64,000 nt of DNA, from NCBI GenBank assembly GCA_003221695.1, contig QHSX01000049.1:1-64000 (forward strand). The letters run 5' to 3'. A program made the translations under genes and the position numbers. Source of the DNA: Candidatus Rokuibacteriota bacterium (GTDB lineage Bacteria; Methylomirabilota; Methylomirabilia; Rokubacteriales; CSP1-6). The notes below the pieces were generated by a model that was not told the DNA's origin, did not search any database, and saw only the letters and a program-made list of their open reading frames with translations. Shown here piece by piece: positions 21,601 through 31,025 of this stretch; the stretch's first letter is position 1; every line of letters starts with the position of its first letter.

Positions 21601-21682
21601 CCTGGTCGCCAGCCTCGGCGACCCGACCACGTTCATCCAGGAGTCGAAAGCCCTCCTCTGCAACGTCAGGAAGGAGGCGTAG
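18611..21682 (+). CDS. fdnG: Formate dehydrogenase catalytic subunit (FdnG type, Cys instead of Sec, Tat-exported)
   Basis: Tat signal 'SRRDFLRYGMAAA', [4Fe-4S] motif 'CPYCAVGCAQLIYV...LCPKG', active site 'ARLCHSATVPALGATFGRGAMTTN'. Confidence 0.95.
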   Translation: MSLSRRDFLRYGMAAASSAAASGTIDLSPVEAAATSLRIKEAKAFPGVCPYCAVGCAQLIYVKDGKIVDIEGDPDAPHTEGALCPKGSSTYQLSLNERRITRCLYRAPGATTWDEKPLDWMMAEIAQRVKKTRDATFVEKVRVGARDVTVNRCEGIAWLGSSVLDNEENYLIAKLSRGLGLVNLENSARLCHSATVPALGATFGRGAMTTNLIDVQHADVIMPTSNWAECHPVSYKWVMKAKERGAKIIHVDPRFTRTSATADIWVPIRSGTNIVFFGGLIRYAIESKKYFHDYVVAYTNASLLLDPQFKTPTDLDGLFSGFNPAIRSYDQSTWKFELDADGYPKKDPTLRDTNCVFQRLRQHYSRYTPEMVERVCGIPKELFLKVADIYCSASGPDKTATASYALQLNQSTNGVQQIRALCMLQLILGNVGRPGGGVVALRGHSNVQGATDFGTLYHMLPGYPAEPLQGPHPTLTDYLEKTTPKGGYWVNNPKFVVSLLKAWWGPAATKENDYAYDYLPKREKADAYSHQHFTIGMLQKKVKGFICMGQNPAVDSPNAKMVRQGLRNLEWMVVVDLFETETASAWKEPGIDPTSSQVEVFYIPGAPAAEKDGSITNTMRMAQWHVKAVEPPGEARSDAAFIVDLGNRVKALYAASKAKKDRPVLDLVWDYQPQGPKREPTMELVLKECNGYATEDITDKDGASLYKKAEPLKTFGHLRDDGSTACGNWIYGGIYPEEGKNLALRREKAKAGDYLAHGWGFVWPANRRIIYNRASADPSGKPWSEKKKLIWWDAEQKKWVGNDVPDFPGTMAPDAPRAKDGPFKGVSGTDAFIMNPHGLGQFFASIVDGPFPEHYEPFESPTHNLLSKVQNNPVAKVYNVGDLNKLGTPDRYPYILTTYRLTEHHAAGMSRHVPWLSELFYGHFAEIGPEMAKELGIQNGDMVTVETPRAKIRVRALVTERIKPFMINDKKVYQVGIPWHWGYQGVMKSARGDITNDLVASLGDPTTFIQESKALLCNVRKEA

Positions 21683-21684
21683 CG

Positions 21685-22461
21685 ATGGCACGCACGCTCG
21701 CGATGTTCACGGATGTCTCGCTGTGCATCGGGTGCCGCGCCTGCCAGGTCGCTTGCAAGCAGTGGAACCAGCTCGCGCCCGAGGAGCCGGAGTGGACGGG
21801 AACGTACCAGAACCATCACCACTTCACGGACAAGAGCTACCGGCTCGTGCGGTTCTTCGAGGAGACCGACGACAAGGGACAGATCAAGCAGTGGCACATG
21901 ATGTCCGATGTGTGCAAACACTGCGCCCAGGCCGGCTGTCTCGAGGCGTGCCCGACGGGCGCGATCTATCGGACCGAGTACGGGACCGTCAACATCAACC
22001 AGGACATCTGCAACGGCTGCCGGTACTGCGTCTCCGCGTGTCCGTTCGGCGTCGTCGCGTTCAACCACGACACCGGCACCGCGACGAAGTGCACGTTCTG
22101 CAACGACCGGATCCACAACGGCCTCGGACCGGCCTGCGCCAAGGCGTGCCCGACCCAGTCGATCAAGTTCGGCTTCCGCGACGATCTGGCGGTCGTCGCC
22201 AAGAAGCGGATCGACGAGCTCAAGACGCTCGGCTACAAGGACGCCCAGCTCTACGGCGAGGACTCGAGCGGTGACCTGGGCGGTCTCAACGCGTTCTTCC
22301 TGCTCCTCGGCAAGCCGTCGGTCTACGGGCTGCCGGAGAAGCCCAAGCTCCCCCAGCGCAACGTCGTCGTCGACTCGCTCCTGTCGATCGGATCCGCCCT
22401 GGTCGTCGCGCTGGGCGGGCTGGTCGCCTTCAGGGGACGGGGCGGACAGGGGGGCGCGTAA
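21685..22461 (+). CDS. fdnH: Formate dehydrogenase iron-sulfur subunit
   Basis: Four ferredoxin-type clusters ('CIGCRACQVACKQW', 'CKHCAQAGCLEACPTGAI', 'CNGCRYCVSACPFGV', 'CTFCNDR...ACAKACPTQSI') and a C-terminal TM helix. Confidence 0.94.
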   Translation: MARTLAMFTDVSLCIGCRACQVACKQWNQLAPEEPEWTGTYQNHHHFTDKSYRLVRFFEETDDKGQIKQWHMMSDVCKHCAQAGCLEACPTGAIYRTEYGTVNINQDICNGCRYCVSACPFGVVAFNHDTGTATKCTFCNDRIHNGLGPACAKACPTQSIKFGFRDDLAVVAKKRIDELKTLGYKDAQLYGEDSSGDLGGLNAFFLLLGKPSVYGLPEKPKLPQRNVVVDSLLSIGSALVVALGGLVAFRGRGGQGGA

Positions 22462-22462
22462 C

Positions 22463-23398
22463 GTGGAGCCCGGTCTCCTCAAGAGCGCGGACTGGCCGGC
22501 GCTGATCGATGTCTACTTCTTCCTCGGTGGGATCGCCGGTGGGGCCTTCGTGATCGCCACGATCGCCAATCTCCTCGACGGCGAACGGTATCGGGACGTC
22601 GTCCGGATCGGGTATTACATCGCCTTTCTTGCGGTGACCCCCGGGCCGATCCTCTTGACCGTGGACCTCGGCGTCCCGACGCGCTTCCTCCACATGCTGA
22701 TGGTGTCCAAGCCGTCGCTCGCCATCGGCATGGACGCCGTCACCGTCGGCCCGTTCCACCTCAAGCCCTTCTCCCCCATGAACGCGGGCGCGTGGGCGTT
22801 GCTGGGATTCAGCCTCTTCGCGTTCCTGGCGGCGCTGGACGTCTTCCTCGAGCACCGGGGAGGCCGGAGCATGCGGACGCTCCGCGTCGTCGTTGGCGTG
22901 ATCGGCGGGTTCTTTGCGTTCTTCCTCGCCGCCTACCCCGGGGTCCTCCTCGGCGCCACGGCCCGACCGCTGTTCGTCGGTGCCCACTGGCTGGGCGCCC
23001 TGTTCCTCGCGGTCGGCGCCTCGACGGGCGGCGCGGCGATCGCGCTCGTCCTGAGCGTGCTCGGCGGCCAGCGAGGCGATGCGCTCGCCCGGCTCATGCG
23101 GTTCACCGCGTTCGCGTTGATCGTCCAACTCGCCGCGCTGGCGCTGTTCGTGCTGACGGTCTCCACGACGGGTTCCGCCGGGATCGCCCGGGCGCTGGCA
23201 CAGCTCATTGCCGGATCGTATGGCGTCCCGTTCTGGCTCGGGGCCGTCGTCATCGGGATCGTGGTGCCGTTGGCGCTCCAGTTCGCGGGCGTCGTCCGGA
23301 AGACGGCACCGGCCATCACGGCGCTCATGTCCCTTCTCATCCTGGTGGGTGGGTTCGCCGTCAAGTACGTGATCATCGCCGCCGGTCAGGCGACCTGA
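22463..23398 (+). CDS. nrfD: NrfD/PsrC-type membrane anchor subunit
   Basis: Polytopic membrane protein, 'DVYFFLGGIAGGAFVIATIANLLDG', 'FLHMLMVSKPS'; GTG start at 22463. Confidence 0.88.
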   Translation: MEPGLLKSADWPALIDVYFFLGGIAGGAFVIATIANLLDGERYRDVVRIGYYIAFLAVTPGPILLTVDLGVPTRFLHMLMVSKPSLAIGMDAVTVGPFHLKPFSPMNAGAWALLGFSLFAFLAALDVFLEHRGGRSMRTLRVVVGVIGGFFAFFLAAYPGVLLGATARPLFVGAHWLGALFLAVGASTGGAAIALVLSVLGGQRGDALARLMRFTAFALIVQLAALALFVLTVSTTGSAGIARALAQLIAGSYGVPFWLGAVVIGIVVPLALQFAGVVRKTAPAITALMSLLILVGGFAVKYVIIAAGQAT

Positions 23399-24261
23399 GC
23401 TCCTACTCGAAGCTGCTCGAGGAGTGGCGCGACCTCCTGGCGCGCCGGCCGACTTTCCGCGAGCCGTTGTCGGCGTACCTCCCGGTGCTGGACGCCTGGG
23501 CACGGTGGCCGGCGGAGCGGGTGACGCCGCTCACCTGGACGGCCGCCGAATGCGACGAGCGCTGGCGGCGAGGGGTTCCACTGGTCTCTGAGGCATTACC
23601 AGCCATCATCCCGCAAGATATAGAGGATCTCCTTGGGTCGTCTCTCGGATTTCTGGCGGCGGTCGGTGAGGCCGAGGAGGCATTGGGGAGGCTCGCCGCG
23701 GCGTGGGACCGAGGCGAGATCGGTCCAGCTGCGTTGCTTTCGGCGCCGGGGCGCATCGGGCTTGCCTCGCTGCCGGCGGACCTCGGTGTTCGTGCCGAGT
23801 CGGTAAGCTTCCTGGCGTGCGGCGCACTACGTCCAGCGCTCGATCGGTACTTCTCCGGATGCCGGATCCATCTCACCGAGAGGACGTGGGATCTCGGCGT
23901 CTGTCCCTTCTGCGGCGCGCCGCCGGGGTTCGGTGACCTCACCGACACCGGCCGGCGTCGGCTCGCGTGCCACATGTGCGGTGGGGCCTGGGTCTTTCCT
24001 CGCCTGCGTTGCCCGTTCTGCGGTGCGCAGGCCGCGAAGGACCTCGTTCGTCTGGAGGCCGAAGAGAAGGAGGAAGGCTACTTCATCTCCGCGTGCCGGC
24101 AGTGCAAGGCGTACGTCAAGGAGCTCGACCGGCGGATCCGCTGGAACGCCGGTCCGGCGCTCGTTGAAGACTGGGGCTCACCACACTTCGACATGGTCGC
24201 CCTTCGCGCGGGGTACTGGCGCCCCATCGCCTCACTGATCCAGCTCGCGCGCCGCATCTGA
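23395..24261 (+). CDS. fdhE: Formate dehydrogenase accessory protein FdhE
   Basis: Zinc/rubredoxin-type CxxC pairs 'CPFCGAPP', 'CHMCGGAW', 'CPFCGAQ', 'CRQCKAYVKELD'. Start codon uncertain. Confidence 0.88.
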   Translation: MSSYSKLLEEWRDLLARRPTFREPLSAYLPVLDAWARWPAERVTPLTWTAAECDERWRRGVPLVSEALPAIIPQDIEDLLGSSLGFLAAVGEAEEALGRLAAAWDRGEIGPAALLSAPGRIGLASLPADLGVRAESVSFLACGALRPALDRYFSGCRIHLTERTWDLGVCPFCGAPPGFGDLTDTGRRRLACHMCGGAWVFPRLRCPFCGAQAAKDLVRLEAEEKEEGYFISACRQCKAYVKELDRRIRWNAGPALVEDWGSPHFDMVALRAGYWRPIASLIQLARRI

Positions 24262-24328
24262 CTCGCGGTGGGGCAAATCAGCATCGGAAATGTGGTAAAC
24301 TCTCGCTGGATTTAACGTTTTTGACGCC

Positions 24329-25141
24329 ATGTACCCAACTCTGCTCGATCTAGCGATTTTCGGCTATATCGCCGCGACGGGGCTATCGCTCGCTTATCTG
24401 GTCCAGCGGGAGGAGTGGCTCCATCGCCTCGCCTCCGTCGCGACGATCGCCGGCTGGGTCCTCCACACCGTGGCGCTTCTCGGTGTTGCCTTCCGGCTCG
24501 GCCGGCCGCCGCTCGGCAGCCTCAGCGAGGCCGTATCGGTGGCCGTGTGGGTCGCGGTGCTGTGGGCACTCTGGGCGGAGCGCCAGTACGGCGTCAAGGT
24601 CCTCGGCGCGTTCGTCCTGCCGGTCGTCCTCGTGTTCGGCATCAACTCGGCGACGACCCGACCGCTCGCCATCCCCGGGATCGAGCGGGCGCTCGGCAGC
24701 GCTTGGATCTGGGTACACATCGGGCTGGTCCTCCTCGGAATTGCGGCGTTCGTCCTGAACTTCGCCGGTGCGTTGATGTACGTGCTTCAGGAGCGCCAAC
24801 TGAAGGCGAAGCGTCCCGGCAAGCTCTACTACCGGCTGCCGGATCTCGAGACGCTGGACCGTCTGACCTATCGCACCCTCGCGCTCGGATTCCCGTTCCT
24901 CACCACGGGCCTGATTCTGGGCGTCCTCTGGGCCGGCCGTGCGTGGGGGAGCGTCTTCGCCTACGATCCGCTCGCGCTCCTGTCGTTCGTCGCCTGGACG
25001 ATCTACGCGGGGACCCTCGCGGGGCGGGCGGCGGCGGGCTGGCACGGGCGGCGCGCGGCGTACTTCGCGATCATCGGCTTCGCCGCCCTCGTGCTCACGC
25101 TGGGCGCGGGGATGTTCCTGCCCGGGAGACACGGCTCCTAG
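24329..25141 (+). CDS. Cytochrome c assembly protein CcsA/HemX family
   Basis: Eight-TM-like protein with 'WVHIGLVLLGIAAFVLNFAGALMYVLQERQLK', directly upstream of hemA. Confidence 0.88.
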   Translation: MYPTLLDLAIFGYIAATGLSLAYLVQREEWLHRLASVATIAGWVLHTVALLGVAFRLGRPPLGSLSEAVSVAVWVAVLWALWAERQYGVKVLGAFVLPVVLVFGINSATTRPLAIPGIERALGSAWIWVHIGLVLLGIAAFVLNFAGALMYVLQERQLKAKRPGKLYYRLPDLETLDRLTYRTLALGFPFLTTGLILGVLWAGRAWGSVFAYDPLALLSFVAWTIYAGTLAGRAAAGWHGRRAAYFAIIGFAALVLTLGAGMFLPGRHGS

Positions 25142-25177
25142 ATGACGCCGAAGGACGTCGCAATAAGGGGAGCGTAG

Positions 25178-26446
25178 ATGGCGCTGTTCGTCGCCGGGCT
25201 CTCGCACAAGAACGCGCCCGTCGAGCTACGCGAGCAGCTCGCCGTGGAGGAGGACAAGCTCCGCGAGCTCCTGCGCGACATCGCCGCCACGGGCGTGGTG
25301 CAGGAGACGCTGATCCTTTCCACGTGCAACCGCGTCGAGGTCTACGGGGTCGCCGAGGCGCCGGGCGAGGCGCGGGCGGTCGTGTTCCGCCAGCTCTGCC
25401 GCTACCGCGGCGTCAGCCATGCGTCGGTCGAGCCGCTCCTGTACACGCACGTCGACGACGCTGCCGTGCACCACGCCTTCCGGGTCGCCGCGAGCCTCGA
25501 CTCGATGCTGATCGGCGAACCTCAGATCCTGGGTCAGGTGAAGGACGCGTTCGCCCTCGCGCAGGGGTGCGAGACCGTCGGGCCGGCGCTGCACACGCTC
25601 TTCACTCAGGCGTTCGCCGTCGGCAAGAAGGTCCGGAGTGAGACGGAGATCGCCCGCCATGCGGTGTCGGTCTCGTTCGCCGCCGTCGAGCTTGCGAAGA
25701 AGATCTTCGCGGGGCTCGGCGGCCGGGCCGTCCTCCTCGTGGGCGCCGGTAAGATGGGCGAGCTGGCGGCGCGTCACCTGGTCGAGCAGGGCGCGTTCCC
25801 GATCTACGTCGCCAACCGGACGTGGCAGCGCGCCCAGGAGATGGCGCGGGCGCTCTCGGGCGCGGCGGTGCCGTTCGCCGAGCTCGAGGTGGCGCTCGCC
25901 GGGGTGGACATCGTGATCACCTCGACGGGCGCCCCCGAGCCGATTGTCACGCGCGCGATGGTCCAGCGGGTCATGCACGGTCGGCGCGCGCGGCCGTTGT
26001 TCTTCATCGACATCGCGGTGCCGCGTGACGTCGAGGGCAGCGCGAACACGCTCGACAACGTGTACTGCTACGACATCGACGACCTGAAACAGGTCGTCGA
26101 GGCGAACCTGCGCGAGCGCCTCCGGGAGGCGCAGCGCGCCGAGGTGCTGGTCGAGCGCGAGGTGGCGAAGTTCCTCGCCCGCCAGGGCGACGTCGAGGTG
26201 ATCCCGACGATCGTCTCGCTGCGCGAGCGGCTCGAGGAGATTCGTGTCGGCGAGGTGAAGAAGGCGCTGGCGCGGCTCCCGGGCGCGACGGCCGAGACGC
26301 GCGAGGCGATCGAGGGGCTCTCGTCGGCGATCGTGAACAAGATCTTGCACGCGCCGATCAGCAAGCTGCGCGAATCCTCGCGCGCGGGCTCGAGCCGCTC
26401 GTGGCTGGAGCTCGTCCACGAGCTCTTCGGCCTCGGCAGAAAATGA
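25178..26446 (+). CDS. hemA: Glutamyl-tRNA reductase
   Basis: 'AGLSHKNAPVELREQLA', 'LSTCNRVEVYGV', 'GEPQILGQVKDAF', 'VLLVGAGKMGELAARHL'. Confidence 0.97.
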   Translation: MALFVAGLSHKNAPVELREQLAVEEDKLRELLRDIAATGVVQETLILSTCNRVEVYGVAEAPGEARAVVFRQLCRYRGVSHASVEPLLYTHVDDAAVHHAFRVAASLDSMLIGEPQILGQVKDAFALAQGCETVGPALHTLFTQAFAVGKKVRSETEIARHAVSVSFAAVELAKKIFAGLGGRAVLLVGAGKMGELAARHLVEQGAFPIYVANRTWQRAQEMARALSGAAVPFAELEVALAGVDIVITSTGAPEPIVTRAMVQRVMHGRRARPLFFIDIAVPRDVEGSANTLDNVYCYDIDDLKQVVEANLRERLREAQRAEVLVEREVAKFLARQGDVEVIPTIVSLRERLEEIRVGEVKKALARLPGATAETREAIEGLSSAIVNKILHAPISKLRESSRAGSSRSWLELVHELFGLGRK

Positions 26447-26573
26447 GCGCGCGGGCTCTTGACGTGATGGTGAGGCGGGTGACGATGATGCAATGGGCAT
26501 TGGCGGCACGGAGCCACGCCGTACCCACAGCACGCCACCCACGCCGTATGCCGGCCCCGAGGCACTCGGTCCA

Positions 26574-27476
26574 ATGAAGCTCGGGACGCGGGGAAGCCCG
26601 CTCGCGCTGGTACAGGCCCGAGCGGTGGCCGCACGTCTGGGGACGCTCGGGGTCGACGTCGAGATCGTCCCGATCCGGACCGAGGGCGACCGGAGGGTCG
26701 ACGCCAGTCTGGCCGCCATCGGGGGCAAGGGCCTGTTCGTGCGGGAGATCGAGGAGGCGCTGCGCGAAGGGTTGATCGACGGCGCGGTCCACAGCCTCAA
26801 GGATCTCCCCGCCGAATTGCCGGCGGGGCTCACGCTGGCGGCGTTCGCCGAACGCGAGGATCCGCGTGACGTCCTCGTGAGCCGGTCGGGGGCGTCCTTC
26901 GAGGACTTGCCGGTGGGCGCGGTCGTCGGAACGTCGAGCCCGCGCCGGCGGGCCCTGGCGTTGGCGCTCCGGCCCGACCTCGTCGTCGAGCCGATCCGGG
27001 GCAACGTGGAGACGCGCGTGAGGAAGCTCGAGGGCGGACCCTGGGACGCCGTGATCCTCGCCGCCGCGGGGCTCTCCCGCCTCGGGCTCAAGCCCCAGCA
27101 CGCGCAGCCGCTGGACCCGACGGTCTTCGTGCCAGCCGTGGGGCAGGGGATCGTCGCGGTCGAGGTGCGCGCCGCCGACCGCACGACGCGTGCCTGGATC
27201 GATCGCATCGACGATGGGCCCACGCGGGTCTGCGCGCTCGCCGAGCGCGCGTACCTCGGCCGGCTCGGCGCCTCGTGCAACACGCCGATGGCCGCCCACG
27301 CGGTGCTGGACGGAGCCTGCCTGAGGATGACGGCGTTCGTGGGGAGCGAGGACGGCCGGCAGGTGCTTCGCGGCGCGGAGAGCGGGGCGCCGCAGGAGAG
27401 CGAGGCGCTGGGGCGGCGCCTGGCCGAGACGCTGCTCGCCCAAGGCGCGGCCGCCGTGACCGCGCTCCGGGTGTGA
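26574..27476 (+). CDS. hemC: Hydroxymethylbilane synthase
   Basis: 'KLGTRGSPLALVQARAVAARL', 'HSLKDLPAELPAGL', 'LGASCNTPMAAHA'; start taken at ATG 26574. Confidence 0.96.
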   Translation: MKLGTRGSPLALVQARAVAARLGTLGVDVEIVPIRTEGDRRVDASLAAIGGKGLFVREIEEALREGLIDGAVHSLKDLPAELPAGLTLAAFAEREDPRDVLVSRSGASFEDLPVGAVVGTSSPRRRALALALRPDLVVEPIRGNVETRVRKLEGGPWDAVILAAAGLSRLGLKPQHAQPLDPTVFVPAVGQGIVAVEVRAADRTTRAWIDRIDDGPTRVCALAERAYLGRLGASCNTPMAAHAVLDGACLRMTAFVGSEDGRQVLRGAESGAPQESEALGRRLAETLLAQGAAAVTALRV

Positions 27477-27477
27477 C

Positions 27478-28320
27478 GTGAATAGGCTGACGCGGGTCGG
27501 CGGAGCGCGCCCGCTCGAGCGGCGGACGATCGTCGTCACGCGGGCGGCCCCCCAGGCCCAGCGCTTCGTGCAGCTCCTCGAGGAGGCCGGCGCGCGCGTG
27601 CTGCGGGCGCCGACGATCGCGATCGAGCCGCCCCAGTCCTGGGAGCCGCTCGACGCGGCGCTCGACGCGCTCGATGCGTTCGCCTGGATAATCTTCACGA
27701 GTGTGAACGGTGTCGTGATGGTGGACCGGCGGCTCTCCTCACGGGGGCTCGGCTGGATGGCTGTCGCCCGGAGGCGCGTCGCCGCGATCGGCCCGGCGAC
27801 GGCCGAGGCGCTCGCCGAGCACGGCGTGCGCGTGGAGGTGGTCCCCGACGAGTACCGCGCCGAGGCGCTGGTGGAGCGGCTACGGGGGGCGGTGGCGCCG
27901 GGCGACCGGGTGCTGCTGCCGCGCGCGAAGGAGACGCGCGACGTGCTGGTGGTCGAGCTGCGACGGCTCGGGGCCTCGGTGACCGAGGTGCCGGCCTACC
28001 AGACCCGGCGCGTCGAGAACGGTGCGGGCCGCCTGCGCGAGGCGCTTGCCGCGGGCGCCATCGACGCCGTGACGTTCACCAGCTCCTCCACCGCGCGCAA
28101 CTTCGCCGAGCTCTTCACCGAGGAGGAGCGCCGCGCCTGGCGCGGCCGTGTGACCATCGCCTCCATCGGCCCGATCACCGCGGCCACCGCGGCGGAGTAC
28201 GGTCTGACGACCGACGTCATGCCGAGCGAGTACACGATTCCGGCGCTCGCGCGGGCGCTCGCCGACTACTTTGCCCGGGTCCCGACACGCGCGGGGCGCC
28301 GGAGCGGGAGGAGTGCGTGA
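27478..28320 (+). CDS. hemD: Uroporphyrinogen-III synthase
   Basis: '[37 protein letters not shown]', '[13 protein letters not shown]', position between hemC and hemB. Confidence 0.92.
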   Translation: MNRLTRVGGARPLERRTIVVTRAAPQAQRFVQLLEEAGARVLRAPTIAIEPPQSWEPLDAALDALDAFAWIIFTSVNGVVMVDRRLSSRGLGWMAVARRRVAAIGPATAEALAEHGVRVEVVPDEYRAEALVERLRGAVAPGDRVLLPRAKETRDVLVVELRRLGASVTEVPAYQTRRVENGAGRLREALAAGAIDAVTFTSSSTARNFAELFTEEERRAWRGRVTIASIGPITAATAAEYGLTTDVMPSEYTIPALARALADYFARVPTRAGRRSGRSA

Positions 28321-29306
28321 TGGCGCATCCGATGTTCCGCCCGAGGCGGCTCAGGGAGAAGCCCCTGCTGCGCACGCTCGTGCGTGAGACGGTGTTGGCC
28401 GTCGACGACCTGGTCTACCCGCTCTTCGCGGTCCACGGGCGCGGCGTCCGCGAGCCGATCGCGTCGATGCCGGGGCAGTTTCGCCTGTCCATCGACGAGC
28501 TGGTAAAGGAGGTCAAGGACGCGGCGGGGATGGGGATCCCCGCGGTGCTCCTCTTCGGCGTGCCGGCGGAGAAGGACCCGCGCGGCTCCGAGGCCTACGC
28601 CGAGGACGGCATCGTCCAGCAGGCGGTCCGCGCCGTGAAGGACGTCGTCCCGGACCTCCTGATCGTCACCGACGTGTGCCTCTGCCAGTACACGAGCCAC
28701 GGCCACTGCGGCATCGTCGAGGGCGGCAGCATCCGCAACGATCCGACGCTCGAGCTGCTCGCGCGGGTTGCGGTCTCGCAGGCCGAGGCAGGCGCGGACA
28801 TGGTCGCGCCGTCGGACATGATGGACGGCCGCGTGGCTGCGATCCGCGAGGCGCTCGACGAGGCGAACCTCACCGACACGCCCATCCTGGCCTACTCGGC
28901 GAAGTACGCGTCGAGCTTCTACGGACCGTTCCGAGAGGCTGCCGACTCGGCGCCGCAATTCGGTGACCGGCGCTCGTATCAGATGGACCCGGCCAACGCG
29001 CTGGAGGCCCTGCGCGAGATCGCGCTCGATCTCGACGAGGGCGCGGACATCGTCATGGTCAAGCCCGCGCTGCCGTACCTCGACATCATCTCGCGTGCGA
29101 AGGCGGAGTTCGGCGTGCCCCTCGCGGCCTACTCGGTCTCCGGTGAGTACGCCATGATCCGGGCGGCGGGCCGCCTCGGGTGGCTCGACGAGGAGCGCGC
29201 CATGCTGGAAGCCCTCGTCGCGATCCGCCGGGCGGGTGCCGATATGGTGATCACCTACTTCGCGCGTGAGGCGGCGCGGCTCTTGGAGCGCGGCAGTGCG
29301 CGGTAG
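28317..29306 (+). CDS. hemB: Porphobilinogen synthase (delta-aminolevulinic acid dehydratase)
   Basis: '[20 protein letters not shown]', '[15 protein letters not shown]', '[10 protein letters not shown]', '[12 protein letters not shown]'. Confidence 0.97.
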   Translation: MMAHPMFRPRRLREKPLLRTLVRETVLAVDDLVYPLFAVHGRGVREPIASMPGQFRLSIDELVKEVKDAAGMGIPAVLLFGVPAEKDPRGSEAYAEDGIVQQAVRAVKDVVPDLLIVTDVCLCQYTSHGHCGIVEGGSIRNDPTLELLARVAVSQAEAGADMVAPSDMMDGRVAAIREALDEANLTDTPILAYSAKYASSFYGPFREAADSAPQFGDRRSYQMDPANALEALREIALDLDEGADIVMVKPALPYLDIISRAKAEFGVPLAAYSVSGEYAMIRAAGRLGWLDEERAMLEALVAIRRAGADMVITYFAREAARLLERGSAR

Positions 29307-29324
29307 TGGGACGGCGCCCTGACC

Positions 29325-29768
29325 ATGCGAATCTCGGCGAAGGGCGAGTACGCGATCAAGGCGGTGCTCGATCTGGCGCTCCGCAGCGGGGACGGGCTCG
29401 TGCCGATCCAGGACATCGCTGTGCGGCAGGCGATTCCGCAGCGGTATCTGGAGCACGTCCTGCTGGCGCTGAAGCGCGCCGGGCTGCTCGGCTCGAAGCG
29501 GGGCGCCTCGGGTGGCTACCACCTGACGCGACCAGCCGAGGAGATCAGCGTGGGGGACGTGTTGCGCGCCGTCGAAGGTTCCCAGGCGCCGCTCGAGGCG
29601 CGCCGGCGGACGGGAGGGCGGAACGGCGACGAGACGTACGAGCTCGGCGAGCTCTGGGAGCAGATCGGCAGGGCGGTCTCGGAGGTCGTCGACCGCATGA
29701 CCTTCGGCGACCTCGCGGCCCGCGCGCGGGCGCGCCGTAGTGCCGTGCGCGCGATGTACCACATATGA
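29325..29768 (+). CDS. Rrf2-family transcriptional regulator lacking cysteines (CymR-like rather than IscR-like)
   Basis: 'RISAKGEYAIKAVLDLALR', 'IAVRQAIPQRYLEHVLLALKRAGLLGSKRGASGGYHL'; no Cys in the 147 aa. Confidence 0.9.
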   Translation: MRISAKGEYAIKAVLDLALRSGDGLVPIQDIAVRQAIPQRYLEHVLLALKRAGLLGSKRGASGGYHLTRPAEEISVGDVLRAVEGSQAPLEARRRTGGRNGDETYELGELWEQIGRAVSEVVDRMTFGDLAARARARRSAVRAMYHI

Positions 29769-30685
29769 CGCCGCGACCGAAAGTCGCGGCGTCCGTGCTG
29801 GAGTTGATCGGGCACACGCCGATTGTCCGCCTGAACCGGCTCCCGAAGCCGGGCGGCGCGAGCGTCCTCGCCAAGCTCGAGTCGGTGAATCCAGGCGGGA
29901 GCGTCAAGGACCGGATCGCCGTGGCGATGCTCGAGACCGCGGAGCAGCAGGGCCGTCTCAAACCGGGCTCGACGATCGTCGAGCCGACCAGCGGCAACAC
30001 GGGCATCGGGCTCGCCATGGCCGCCGCGGTGAAGGGCTATCGGCTCATTCTCACGATGCCCGATGACATGAGCGTGGAGCGCCAGCGGCTCCTGGCGCGG
30101 TTCGGCGCCGAGCTCCACCTGACGCCCGCGATCGAGGGTATGACCGGCGCGGTGTACGCGGCCCAGGAGCTCTGCCGCGAGCACCCGGAGTACTTCATGC
30201 CCCAGCAGTTCGAGAACCCGGCGAACCCCGAAGCTCATCGGCGCACCACGGCGCTGGAGATTCTCGAGGCCGTCGGCGGGCACCTCGACGCATTCGTCGC
30301 GGGCGTCGGGACCGGGGGCACGGTGACCGGGGTCGGCGAGGTGCTCAAGCAGAAAGTGCCCGGTGTTCGCGTGATCGCCGTCGAGCCGGCGAAGTCGCCC
30401 GTGCTCTCGGGGGGCAGGGCGCGGCCCCATGCGATCCAGGGGATCGGCGCGTCCTTCGTGCCCGGTGTCCTGAACCGGAGCGTGATCGACCGGATCGTCG
30501 TGGTCCGCGACGAGGACGCGATCGCGTGGTCGCGACGGCTCGCGCGCGAGGAGGGCCTGCTCGTGGGCGTCTCCGCGGGCGCCGCCGCGTTCGGCGCGTG
30601 CGCCGTCGCTGCGGAGCTCCACCCCGAACAGCTCGTGGTGACCGTGCTCCCCGACACCGGCGAGCGATACTTGAGTCAAGGGTAG
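29765..30685 (+). CDS. cysM: Cysteine synthase (CysM/CysK family)
   Basis: 'LIGHTPIVRLNRLPKPGGASVLAKLESVNPGGSVKDRIA', 'EPTSGNTGIGLAM', 'GTGGTVTGVGEVL'. Confidence 0.93.
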   Translation: MTPRPKVAASVLELIGHTPIVRLNRLPKPGGASVLAKLESVNPGGSVKDRIAVAMLETAEQQGRLKPGSTIVEPTSGNTGIGLAMAAAVKGYRLILTMPDDMSVERQRLLARFGAELHLTPAIEGMTGAVYAAQELCREHPEYFMPQQFENPANPEAHRRTTALEILEAVGGHLDAFVAGVGTGGTVTGVGEVLKQKVPGVRVIAVEPAKSPVLSGGRARPHAIQGIGASFVPGVLNRSVIDRIVVVRDEDAIAWSRRLAREEGLLVGVSAGAAAFGACAVAAELHPEQLVVTVLPDTGERYLSQG

Positions 30686-30880
30686 TACGAGCCGAGCGGC
30701 GGCCGCGGAGGCTCGGCGACGCGCGCCGCGCGGCGAGTCTGTGAACGGGTAGTACGAGCCGAGCGGCGGCCGCGGAGGCTCGGCGACGCGCGCCGCGCGG
30801 CGAGTCTGTGAACGGGTAGTACGAGCCGAGCGGCGGCCGCGGAGGCTCGGCGACGCGCGCCGCGCGGCGAGTCTGTGAAC
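30680..30880 (+). repeat. Three exact tandem copies of a 67-bp unit
   Basis: GGGTAGTACGAGCCGAGCGGCGGCCGCGGAGGCTCGGCGACGCGCGCCGCGCGGCGAGTCTGTGAAC at 30680, 30747 and 30814; first copy supplies the cysM stop codon. Confidence 0.97.
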
Positions 30881-30892
30881 GTGCTCGGGAGC

Positions 30893-30955
30893 GCGTCGGA
30901 CTTGCGGCGGTTCGAGCGCCGGCGTGGCGGTGCGAAGCCGCAGGGCGTCCGACGC
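30893..30955 (+). other. Long stem-loop between the tandem repeats and cysO
   Basis: GCGTCGGAC 30893-30901 / GTCCGACGC 30947-30955 and GCGGC 30904-30908 / GCCGC 30937-30941. Confidence 0.75.
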
Positions 30956-31025
30956 CCGAGGCGAGCCTGAGTGAGCGGCGCAATCGGATTGCGGGCTATG
31001 CCGCTGCGGATGATCGGTGGGGGGT

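Noticed and set aside
18611-21682. Selenocysteine-encoding TGA in fdnG
   Set aside because: Frame is open throughout; the active-site codon is TGT (Cys), so no Sec insertion is needed.
30680-30880. CRISPR array
   Set aside because: The 67-bp units abut with no unique spacers; only three copies and no cas genes nearby.
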